Origin: Cytospora piceicola
Lineage: Eukaryota; Ascomycota; Sordariomycetes; Diaporthales; Cytosporaceae
Length of the DNA: 64,000 bases
Assembly (NCBI GenBank): GCA_023375675.1
Contig: JALQBC010000034.1
Coordinates: forward strand, 1-64,000
Direction: 5' to 3'
Positions 1 to 9,930 of this stretch are shown here, piece after piece. The notes under the pieces were generated by a model. It was given only the letters and a program-made list of their open reading frames with translations. It searched no databases and was not told where the DNA came from. Every line of letters begins with the position of its first letter. Position 1 is the stretch's first letter. A program made the translations under genes and the position numbers.

Positions 1-89
<89 letters not shown>

Positions 90-630
90 GGTAAGTAAGT
101 AAGTAAGTAGGTAAGTAGGTAAGTAAGTTAGTTAATAAGTTAGTTAATAAGTTAGCTAGTAAGTAAATTCGCTATTAAATAAGTAAATAAGTAAGTAGGT
201 AAGTAAGTAGGTAAGTTAGTTAGTAAGTTAGTTAGTAAGTTAGTTAGTAAGTTAGTTAATAAGTTAATTAGTAAGTTAGCTAGTAACTAAGTAAGTAAGT
301 AAGTAAGTAGGTAAGTAAGTAGGTAAGTAAGTAGGTAAGTTCGCTAGTAAATTAGCTAGTAAGTAAATTCGCTATTAAATAAGTAAATAAGTAAGTAAGT
401 AAGTAGGTAAGGAAGTAGGTAAGTAAGTAAGTAGGTAGGTAAGTAAGTAGGTAGGTAGGTAAGTAAGTAGGTAGGTAAGTAAGTAGGTAGGTAAGTAAGT
501 TAGTTAATAAGTTAGTTAGTTAGTAAGTTAGTTAGTAAGTTAGTTAGTAAGTTAGTTAGTAAGTTAGTTAGTAAGTTAGCTAGTAACTAAGTAGGTAAGT
601 AAGTAAGTAGGTAGGTAAGTAAGTAGGTAG

Positions 631-661
<31 letters not shown>

Positions 662-1171
662 GGTAAGTAAGTAGGTAAGTAGGTAAGTAAGTAAGTAAGT
701 AAGTAAGTAGGTAGGTAAGTAAATAAGTAAGTAAGTAAGTTAGTTAATAAGTTAGTTAATAAGTTAGCTAGTAAGTAAATTCGCTATTAAATAAGTAAAT
801 ATGTAAGTAGGTAAGTAAGTAGGTAAGTAAGTAGGTAAGTAAGTAGGTAAGTAAGTAGGTAAGTAAGTAAGTAAGTAAGTTAGTAAGTTAGTTAGTAAGT
901 TAGTTAGTAAGTTAGTTAGTAAGTCAGTTAGTAAGTTAGTTAGTAAGTTAGCTAGTAACTAAGTAAGTAAGTAAGTAAGTAGGTAAGTAAGTAGGTAAGT
1001 AAGTAGGTAAGTTCGCTAGTAAATTAGTTAGTAAGTAAATTCGCTATTAAATAAGTAAATAAGTAAGTAAGTAGGTAGGTAAGTAAGTAGGTAGGTAAGT
1101 AAGTTAGTTAATAAGTTAGTTAGTTAGTAAGTTAGTTAGTAAGTTAGTTAGTAAGTTAGTTAGTAACTAAA

Positions 1172-1205
<34 letters not shown>

Positions 1206-1779
1206 GGTAAGTAAGTAGGTAAGTAAGTAGGTAAGTAAGTAAGTAAGTTCGCTAGTAAATTAGCTACTAAGTAAATAAGTAAGTAAGTAGGTAGGTTAGC
1301 TAGTAGGTTAACTAGTAAAGTAGTTAGTAACTTAGCTAGTTAATTATTAAGTAAGTTAGTAAGTAGGTTAGCTAGTAGGTTAACTAGTAAAGTAGTTAGT
1401 AACTTAGCTAGTTAATTATTAAGTAAGTTAGTAAGTAGGTTAGTAAGTAAATAAGTAAGTAAGTAAGTAGGTAAGTAGGTAAGTAAGTAAGTAAGTAGGT
1501 AAGTAAGTTAGTTAATAAGTTAGTTAGTAAGTTAGCTAGTAAGTTAGCTAGTAAGTTAGCTAGTAACTAAGTAAGTAAGTAAGTAAGTTAGTAAGTAAGT
1601 AAGTAAGTAAGTAGGTTAGTTAAAAAGTTAGCTATTAAATTAGCTATTAAATTAACTAGTAAGTAAGTAAATAAATAAATACGTAAGTAAGTAAATAAGT
1701 TAGTTAGCTAGTAGGTTAGCTAATAAAGTACTTAGTAAGTTCGCTAGTTAAGTATTAAATAAGTAATTAATTAATTTAA

Positions 1780-1829
<50 letters not shown>

Positions 1830-2291
1830 GGTAAGTAAGTAGGTAAGTAAGTAGGTAAGTAGGTAAGTAAGTAGGTAATTAAGTAAATAAGTTAGTAAGT
1901 TAGTTAGTAAGTTAGCTACTAAATTAGCTAGTAAGTAAATAAATAAATAAATAAGTAAGTAAGTAAGTAAGTAGGTTAGCTAGTAGGTAAGTAGGTTAGC
2001 TAGTAAGTTAACTAGTAAAGTAGTTAGTAAGTTAGCTAGTTAATTATTAAGTAAGTTAGTAAGTAAGTAAGTTAGTAAGTAAGTTAGTAAGTAAATAAGT
2101 AAGTAAGTAAGTAGGTAAGTAAGTAACTAGGTAGGTAGGTAAGTAAGTAAGTAAGTAAGTAGCTAAGTTAGCTAGTAACTTAGCTATTAAGTAAATTAAC
2201 TAATAAGTAAAATAGCTAATAAGTAAGTTAGCTAGTAAGTTAGCTAGTAAATTAGCTAGTAAAGTAGTTAATAACTTAGTTATATAATTAT

Positions 2292-2344
<53 letters not shown>

Positions 2345-2501
2345 TAGCTAGTAAGTTAGCTAGTAAGTTAGCTATTAAAATAGCTAATAAGTTAGGTATT
2401 TAGTTATTAAGTAAGTAAGTAAGTAGGTAACTATATAAGTAAGTTAGCTAATAGGTTAGTTAGTAAAGTAGCTAGTAAGTTAGTTAGTTAGTTAATTATC
2501 T
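1..2501 (+). repeat. Left arm of a period-4 (AAGT)n array
   Basis: The whole segment is made of 4-mers, mainly AAGT, AGGT, TAGT, TAGC, TAAT and AAAT. Variation is almost all substitution, so the 4-bp register holds over very long stretches. Longer landmarks recur inside it; for example TTCGCTATTAAATAAG appears near 169, 369, 780 and 1040, which suggests segmental duplication on top of slippage. The array already runs at base 1, so its true left end is outside the window. On this strand a TAA occurs in every frame, so it does not code. No gene is seen in it. Confidence 0.95.
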
Positions 2502-2583
2502 CGCCGCTTAAGGCTGCGGAGGAGACGATAGAGTAACGCCCGAAGGGCGTTACTCTATCGGATCCGGAGCAGCCTAAGCGGCG
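2502..2583 (+). repeat. Left 82-bp hairpin element of the central module
   Basis: The ends CGCCGCTTA and TAAGCGGCG are inverted repeats. Inside them GATAGAGTAACGCCC pairs with GGGCGTTACTCTATC around a 3-nt loop. A nearly identical copy lies in opposite orientation at 2928-3009. It resembles a small foldback element. I see no clear target-site duplication. Confidence 0.85.
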
Positions 2584-2927
2584 TATTTAACTATCTAACT
2601 AACTAGCTATTAAGTTTCCGATCCTTCCTAACGGAAGGCCTTCTCGGCAGGCGGTCCTACCGCCGTTCCCCAGTTGTAATTCAGAGCTAATCAGAATCAA
2701 AAACAGGTAGCACAAATCTTAAGGGCAACAATTTCTGTATGCTCGCCCGCCTTGTAAAACAAACATCAACCTTCCTAACGGAAGGCATATCTCTAATTTA
2801 TACGAATCTACTTTTAACTCTTTTAGTTATAGTAATACTGGGGAACGGCGGTAGGACCGCCTGCCGAAAAGGCCTTCCGTTAGGAAGGAACGGAAATTTA
2901 ATAGCTATTTAGTTAGATAGTTAGATA
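2584..2927. repeat. Inner inverted arms and loop of the array centre
   Basis: The 90-bp stretches 2584-2673 and 2838-2927 are near-perfect inverted copies of each other around a 164-bp loop (2674-2837). Within each arm are smaller palindromes, such as CCTTCCTAACGGAAGG and GGCGGTCCTACCGCC. The structure centre is near 2755, which is also where the flanking array changes orientation. Confidence 0.85.
2674..2787 (+). repeat. Loop core, copy A of a ~114-bp repeat
   Basis: This part of the loop matches 5384-5498 in the same orientation over nearly its full length. Differences are mostly transitions (C/T and G/A) plus a few 1-2 base indels. Both copies end with the mini-palindrome CCTTCCTAACGGAAGG. 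I do not recognise the element family. Confidence 0.85.
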
Positions 2928-3009
2928 CGCCGCTTAGGCTGCTCCGGATCCGATAGAGTAACGCCCTTTAGGCGTTACTCTATCGTCTCCTCTGCAGCCT
3001 TAAGCGGCG
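2928..3009 (-). repeat. Right 82-bp hairpin element, inverted copy
   Basis: This is the reverse complement of the element at 2502-2583 with only a few substitutions (for example CGAAGGG against TAAAGGG at the hairpin tip). It has the same length and terminal inverted repeats, so the pair frames the 508-bp central module symmetrically. Confidence 0.85.
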
Positions 3010-3790
3010 AAATATTTATTTATTTACTTTATAACTAACTACTTTATTAGCTAATTTATATATTTACTTACTTATTTATTAACTTACTTACTTATTAACT
3101 TACTTACTTACTAACTTACTAGCTACCTTACTAGCTAACCTACTAACTAACTAACTTACTTAATAGCTAACTTACTTAATAGCTAATTTACTAACAAACT
3201 AGCCTACTTACTTACCTACTTACTTACTTACCTACTTACTTACTTACCTACTTACTTACTTACCTACTTACTTACTTACTTACCTATTTAATTACTTATT
3301 TACTTATTTAGTAGCAAAGTTACTTACTAGCTAACTTACTAACTAACTTACTAACTAACTTACTTACTTACTTACTTACTTACCTACTTACTTACTTACT
3401 TACCTACTTACTTACTTACTTACCTACTTACTTACTTACTTACCTACTTACTTACTTACTTACCTACCTACTTACTTACTTATTTACTTATTTAATAGCG
3501 AAGTTACTTACTAGCTAACTTACTAACTTACTAGCTTACTTACTTACTTAATAGCTAACTAGCTAACTTATTAGCTACTTTACTAGCTAATATATTAATT
3601 AACTTACTTAGTTACTTACTTAATAATTAACTAGCTAACTAACTAGCTACCTTACTAGCTAATATATTAGCTAACCTACTTATATATCTACTTACTTAGT
3701 TATCTACTTACTTATTTACTTATTTATATATTTAATAGCTTAGCTATTAAGTAACTAACTTACTTACTTACTTATTTACTTACTTACTTA

Positions 3791-3822
<32 letters not shown>

Positions 3823-4225
3823 TTTACTTAATAATTAAATAATTAAATTCTTAACTACTTTAATAACTACTTTACTAGCTAATTTACTAGCTAACTTAAT
3901 AGTTAACTTACTTACTTACTAACTTACTTACTTACTTACTTATTTACTTATTTACTTACTTACTTACTTACTAGCTAATTTAATAGCTAATTTACTAACT
4001 AACGTATTAACTAACCTATTAGCTAACTTACTTACTAACTTACTAGCTACTTTACTAGCTAATTTACTAGCTAACTTACTAGTTAACTTACTTACCTACC
4101 TACTTACTTACTTACTTACTTACTTACTTATTTATTTATTTAATAATAAATTTACTTACTAGCTAACTTACTAGCTAACTTACTAGCTAACTTACTAGCT
4201 AACTTACTAACTAACCTACCTACTA

Positions 4226-4274
<49 letters not shown>

Positions 4275-4520
4275 AATATTAAATACTTAAATTACTAGCT
4301 ACTTTACTAACTACTTTACTAGCTAACTTACTTATTAACTTACCTACTTACTTACTAACTAACCTACTTAATTACTTAGTTAATTAATTACTTAATAATT
4401 AAATAGCTAAATTACTAGCTACTTTATTAACTACTTTACTAGCTAACTTACTAGCTAAGCTACTAACTAACTTACTAGCTAACTTACTAACTAACTTACT
4501 AGCTAACGTACTAGTTTACC

Positions 4521-4591
<71 letters not shown>

Positions 4592-4736
4592 CTACTTATT
4601 TACTTATTTAATAGCAAACTTACTTACTAGCTAACTTACTAACTAAATTATTAACTAACTTACTAACTAACTTACTAACTAACTTACTAACTAACCTACT
4701 TACTTACTTACTTACCTACTTACTTACTTACCTACC

Positions 4737-4799
<63 letters not shown>

Positions 4800-4881
4800 C
4801 TACTTACTTATCTACTTATTTAATAGCGAATTTACTTACTAGCTAACATACTAGCGAACTTACTAACTAACCTACCCACTA

Positions 4882-4924
<43 letters not shown>
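3010..4924 (-). repeat. Right arm of the period-4 array, opposite orientation
   Basis: Here the + strand reads (TTAC)n with CTAC, CTAA, CTAG and TTAT variants, which is the left arm reverse-complemented. The left-arm landmark recurs inverted as CTTATTTAATAGC near 3487, 4606 and 4814. The array stops sharply at about 4924, followed by ordinary AT-rich sequence. A plain TTAC run lacks stops on this strand, but TAG/TAA variants and the lack of ATG rule out a real ORF. Confidence 0.95.
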
Positions 4925-4926
<2 letters not shown>

Positions 4927-5383
4927 ATTCGAATCTAAAGGCTTATATAAGCCTTCGGTAAAGAAAAAGAAAGGGAAAGTCTAGGGTTCGGGTTAAGAAC
5001 CTTAAGAACCTAGAGAATTAAAACTATTAGCTTTAATAGTAAGCCTACCTTAAGGGCTATGATTTAATTAAATATACCGTTTAATAGCCCTTTTTCTAAA
5101 GATTTAGATTTAGGTAAGTACTTTATAATCGGATTAAAACTCGAGCGTGCATCCTAGTTCGAACCTAATCGTAAGCCTTATCGTAGGTCCGACCTTATCT
5201 AGGCCTTAAAGTGACCGTAAGCCTTCCGGCAGGCATTTAAAGACCTTAAAGTAACTACAGGTCTTCCGGCAGGCATTAAAAGGCCTTACAATCTCTAGTT
5301 CTCTTAGCCGTTCGACGGTTAAAATCACTGCTTCTCACAGCCAATCAGATCCTCTAGACGGGTGCTGTAGCGAATCAGCATGA
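4925..5383. other. AT-rich spacer with a short tandem repeat
   Basis: No gene is visible. The sequence is AT-rich with small palindromic patches around 5060-5095. At 5201-5279 two ~40-bp units sharing CCTTAAAG and CTTCCGGCAGGCATT stand in tandem, with the start of a third at 5280-5290. CCAAT motifs occur at 5341 and again inside the following repeat copy. Confidence 0.6.
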
Positions 5384-5498
5384 TTGTAATTCAGAGCCAA
5401 TCAGAATTAAAAACAGGTGGCACAATCTCAAGGGCAACAATTTTCTATTGTGCTCGCCCGCCTTGTAAAACAAACATCAACCTTCCTAACGGAAGGCA
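5384..5498 (+). repeat. Copy B of the ~114-bp loop-core repeat
   Basis: This is the second copy of the sequence at 2674-2787, outside the array. It keeps the intact CCAAT box (GAGCCAATCAGAAT) where copy A has GAGCTAATCAGAAT, a C-to-T type change as expected from repeat-induced point mutation. It runs straight into the damaged coding remnant downstream. Confidence 0.85.
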
Positions 5499-5504
5499 AA
5501 GGTA

Positions 5505-6496
5505 TATTTACCTGATATGCGTCTCAGTAGCCGCACTAATTACGTTCGGCTTGCTGGCGACGGATATCAAGAGGGGAACCGCGAGTGTAAAGACGTGGCA
5601 ACAGGTTGGAACGGTGCAGCTGATCGCTGACAGTGTGTCGGGGCTGCGATACAATCCGGTCGTCGAAGACATGAACCATGGGCATGCTGGAAAGCGTGGC
5701 GCGGAGAAGATTGCTCAGCACTACAAGATGCGGTACGAGGCTCTTCCGGGCAGGAGGAACATCTTGAAGGCTGATGGGTCAAGACCATTTGTCGAATGGT
5801 CCGAGACCTTCCAACGGGATCGCAGGGACCCAAAGGTCAAGGTTCCTTCCAATACATCTTCATCGGTCAGGACAACCGAAGACGGGCCAACACTTGGTTG
5901 AAGGCCCGGATTGACGAGTTCATCGATGAACAACATGGCGAAGGGACAGCCAAGAAATTTCGTCTAGTAGCTTGCTAACAAGTTACGGGAATCGACCCAC
6001 CATTTCCTGGACTTGATCGACTCGGAGCTGCTTCCCACTCCCAAGCCCCGGAGACCCGGACACCCGAAGCAGATCGTGGAGGATGTCCAAGAGTGGGACG
6101 ACGAGGAGCCGGACATTTCTGATGAACTGCTCGATGAGGGACGCGAGGCCGAGCCAGCCGATTCTGAGGAACACCTTGATGAGGGACGTGACGCCGGATC
6201 GACCGAAAAGGGAGGACAACTTGATGGGGAGAGGGAGACTGAGCTGACCGGCTCGGACAGGTCTGGGGACGACTCCAGTTACTTCGAGATGGACTCGAAC
6301 CGTGACTTCTTCGATTGTCAAAGATGACTGGAAAGCTGAGGTCTCGGATGTTGAGAACGCCCCCCGGGACAATTCGCCAACCATGGATGAAAGGCACTCC
6401 CGCAGGCTGGCACTCTTGGGCTGGTTTGTCGACGCGATTGGTATGCGCGAGCTTGTGGGGAGATGCGGTGAGAGTCTACTCTCCACCCTTTGCTAG
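5505..6496 (+). pseudogene. Frameshifted remnant of an unknown, acid-rich membrane-type protein
   Basis: Protein-like sequence continues through three reading-frame changes, near 5835, 5975 and 6322, so no single reading frame covers it. The first part has a hydrophobic stretch (about 5510-5555) followed by a soluble segment ending around VEWSETFQRD. A second part includes QYIFIGQDNRRRANTWLKAR, and a third is very rich in D and E (about 6080-6330). The last part ends in ALLGWFVDAIGM and a TAG stop at 6494-6496. I found no plausible GT-AG introns that would restore one frame. I do not recognise the family. It could also be a real gene with sequencing indels. Confidence 0.45.
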
Positions 6497-6593
6497 AAAC
6501 TTATAGACCGCAGGGTATAGATACTATTTTTTTTTAGAAGTGCGTCTTAAAAGATTTGGGTACTTGTGTGTGTATACGGGTCAGTCCCGGCCA

Positions 6594-7574
6594 TCACAGC
6601 TTCGAAGAAGGATAAGTCTTGTCGAGCCATTGAGTAACCGCCTCCCCAAACTCCTTCGGATGTTCCACCAGTCCCCAGTGAGCACCATGAAGGGTGACAT
6701 TCGTCAGTTGCGGCAAGAGACCGGCCTGCACACTTCTCTGAACGGCTTCCGTTTTGCAGACCACATCCTCAGGGTACCCTATAAATAACGACGGTACATT
6801 CACAACCTGATTATCCGTGTCCCACTCCTCGTCCTGGTGCCCGAAAACATGGCTTTTGTACCAGCAGACTGGGCCATCGAAACCATCCCTCTTGATCCTC
6901 TCGACAAAGTTCTTCTTCATCTCCTCGGTGGCATAAGCCCTTCTCTTGATATTGAATCCCTCGCCCCTAGTCTCCAGCGCCCTCCGCATCCCGCCCTCGG
7001 CACACATCGTCGACACCCAGCCGTCCGGGTCATGCAGTATGTCGAACAAGAGGTCGGCGTTCTCGTTCATCAGCCCCGCGCCGTCCTCGGCGGTGAACAG
7101 GTCCCAGTACCAGAACCCCGCGCGCGCCTTGACCGCGTCGTAGTCGACGGGGCCGCGCCTGGCGCCCAGGTACGGCACGCTGACGTTGACGAGCCCCGAG
7201 ACCCGGCCCGGGCGCAGGTTGTACAGCGCCGACGCGGCGGGGGAGCCCCAGTCGTGGCCGAGCGAGACGACGGCCCCCGCCTCCCCCACCTCCGCGTCCA
7301 GGATCTCCACCACGTCGGCCGTCATGCCGCCGAGCCGGTACGCCGCCGGGTCCGTGGGCTTGGACGTCCCGCCGTAGCCGAGGAGGTCCGGGGCGATGGC
7401 GCCGTAGCCGGCCGGCCGCAGGTGCTGAGTGATGAGGTCGGCCCACTGGGCCGCCGTGTCGGGGAAGCCGTGCTGGAGGACGAGGGTGGGCTTCCCGGGC
7501 GCGGCTGGTGACACGTAGTAGGTGTATGTGAAGCCGCGCTTGGTGGTGAGGGTCTTCTTGGTGAGTTGGTCCAT
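6594..7574 (-). CDS. Epoxide hydrolase-like alpha/beta hydrolase
   Basis: A single-exon gene of 326 aa. It has the alpha/beta-hydrolase layout of soluble epoxide hydrolases and haloalkane dehalogenases. The oxyanion motif HGFP is at about residues 35-38, the nucleophile elbow GHDWG at about 106-110 (Asp108), and a C-terminal HGAHWG carries the likely catalytic His at about 299. The Asp nucleophile favours epoxide hydrolase over esterase. No signal peptide is seen, so it should act inside the cell, adding water to epoxides to give diols. It lies about 2.4 kb from, and transcribed away from, the adenylation enzyme at 9931. A role in the neighbouring putative pathway is possible but unproven. 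The ATG at 7574 is the only reasonable start. Confidence 0.9.
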   Translation of the reverse strand: MDQLTKKTLTTKRGFTYTYYVSPAAPGKPTLVLQHGFPDTAAQWADLITQHLRPAGYGAIAPDLLGYGGTSKPTDPAAYRLGGMTADVVEILDAEVGEAGAVVSLGHDWGSPAASALYNLRPGRVSGLVNVSVPYLGARRGPVDYDAVKARAGFWYWDLFTAEDGAGLMNENADLLFDILHDPDGWVSTMCAEGGMRRALETRGEGFNIKRRAYATEEMKKNFVERIKRDGFDGPVCWYKSHVFGHQDEEWDTDNQVVNVPSLFIGYPEDVVCKTEAVQRSVQAGLLPQLTNVTLHGAHWGLVEHPKEFGEAVTQWLDKTYPSSKL

Positions 7575-9930
7575 GATGAGGTACAGTTGCGGGGTTTATG
7601 GATGCAGTCTGACAAAGTAGGACAGTTTGTGGTGGCAATGTTGATATAGCTGGTTAATTTTGTCCGAAGAAGGGGGCTGCTCGGGATATAGATACATATA
7701 TGTTCTCTCCCTGCAAGGAAGATGGAGCGGGGAACGTGACCCTGTAGGAATCACATGTTCTTTTACCAAAGGGCGCGCACATTACAGCGAGAGCTTGTCA
7801 CTTACATCACGTTGCATGGATAGGAGGGGAGTTGTCGCTCGCTAAGTTATGCTGCGCGGCACTCAGGACTGTTCAGTAGCCAGTGTGTGTCTTACCCCGC
7901 AAGTGCCAATCGCCTGGTGTCAATTTTATATCTACCTACTAGTTAAATGTAAGTTGACTGTCCTGAAGGGCATGCCCATGTCCTAATATTTAAGGACTAG
8001 GTATCCTACAAAGTATGTAACTTAGATCAATTGGTGCTCTCCGGCATAGACCAGACGGTTGCTATCGCTTGGCTTAGCCAAGCCATTCACAGATTTGTAC
8101 CGCTACATTAAGTACTCAAGTATGTGAACTGACAGGTTGTCGTGCCTGGATGGGGTTATAGAGATGGATACACGCGGTATAACCCAAGGTAAACTATACC
8201 CGCATAGTCAGCAATACATCAAGGCATACACGAAACACGAGTGTAATCCTGGTCCTCCTCATAAGGCGCTCAGGTGACCATGTCCAAGTGCCTGGAGGTA
8301 CTAAGATATCTTCCCCTAGCTTAGCCAGTGTTGGTGGAGAAGATGGACCCGATGGTTGCGCCTATGTCAAGAGGGAAGGCATAATAGGTTGGCTAATGAA
8401 CGAATAATCGCGTTAGCCCTGCGTATTGGCCAGAAACGGGAGACGCTTTCCCCTCGCTTGCCCAGTATCTCTTCTAGCCACTATGGAGATATACGAGGAT
8501 AGAGCACGCCCTGTTTAAGCGAGCTTATCTAGGTACCCAACATTGAAGTGGAACATAAAACCGAGCGGGTAACTCGGCAGTTGGCCCGGAGCCATATATG
8601 CGCTGCCGCCTGCATTATACACTTTATGTTGACGAGCGGACAGAATGCACATGAGCAGAATGGCACATTAGATTCTGCTGTAACCTTGTAGCAATCAGCA
8701 CTGCCGTTGCTGTGGAGAGCTGCTCCGCGGCGATGGACCACCAGAACGGGGAAAAGCTGGGACCAGTTGACGATGGGGGTGGGTTTGCTAATGGGATGAA
8801 CCTGGAGGATACAATAGACCATGGCTCGCCAAAGTGTCCTCCCCGCATGTTAAAGGCTGGTAATTGGGCGAAGCATACGAAGTAGATACCTAATGTGTAA
8901 TCGTCAGCAACAAAACCAGCCTTCATTCGACTCCAGCAGTCCAATAAATCACTGAATACCCCTGAAACTTCTCAGCTGCTCCCAAGGTCAGGTTCCTCTT
9001 CCGATCGATCCCGCTACGCTCGAGTGGGCGCAACCCACTCATGCGGCACTTATGTACTGTAGTACCAGACGATCTAGACCCGCAAGATCATGTGGTCATA
9101 TCACAATCGCTGAATCGACAATCTTTTTATGCAGCCTTGAGGGGACGGTATGTGGGCGCGCGCGGATTGCCATGAGTACCCTACCCTAAGGGTATGTACT
9201 CCGGTGATGTCGACGACATCGGATCACTCGGACATTGTAATTCTTCGACAGAATGTCCTGCTCAGGCAGCTAACTGAATTGCCAGGATGAATTATCTTAC
9301 TGGTCACCTTCAAAAAGTTGCTTCCTGTAGTCAGCAGCGGTGTACCAGTCGATGGGGATACCATATGGGCGCCATCGAGAGGCTGGGTTCATCTAACCAA
9401 CGATCCCACTATTTAATAGTGCAGATTTTCCTAACCCAAAGAGGTTCTAATCAAGTGGAGCAGAGTCTAAGCCCCTGCAAGATACCAGGATAGTGTACTC
9501 AGGCCCCGATCTATACTTCGACAGGACTCATGTTGATATCGGTTAACTGACATGAAGCGAGGGACACCAGTCCTAACAGCTGCATTGACCACTTTGTTAG
9601 GAGGTCTGTCGGATAACCAACAGTACCTTTGGTGAGTTGCGGCTGGACTTCGAGAATTCAATATGCTTATTAATCGTCTTCTGTTAGTGACGGAGTAAGC
9701 CCGAATCATGGGCTCGTATCCCAGATAATCGACGGCCCTTGTGTTTCATCCCGAGGCCGTTTCTAGTCCGCCCACTTGGATCGTGACGGGCCGATATAAT
9801 TAATTTCCCGTTTCCCAATGTCGCTGCAGAACTTTGTCCTGGATAATCTCCCGACCATCTGAATCCTTCAACGACCCTGAAGAGTGATCTGTGTACATCT
9901 CCTACGACGAAACTCGTGAACAGTAACACC
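7575..9930. other. Intergenic region, no gene seen
   Basis: This is a 2.3-kb divergent intergenic space between the epoxide hydrolase-like gene and the adenylation enzyme. Both strands carry only short incoherent reading frames. Both promoters must lie here, but I cannot point to a secure TATA box or regulator site. Confidence 0.6.

Noticed and set aside
1..4924. Telomeric or CRISPR-like array
   Set aside because: The unit is not TTAGGG, spacing is 4 bp without unique spacers, and orientation reverses at the centre. Fungal nuclear DNA also lacks CRISPR.
3010..4924. Coding (LLTY)n repeat on the plus strand of the right arm
   Set aside because: Pure TTAC repeats lack stops, but variants bring TAG and TAA often and no start codon begins a long frame.
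4926..4940. tRNA-like TTCGAATCT T-loop sequence
   Set aside because: No matching acceptor stem, D-arm or anticodon arm could be folded around it. No convincing tRNA or rRNA was found in the window.
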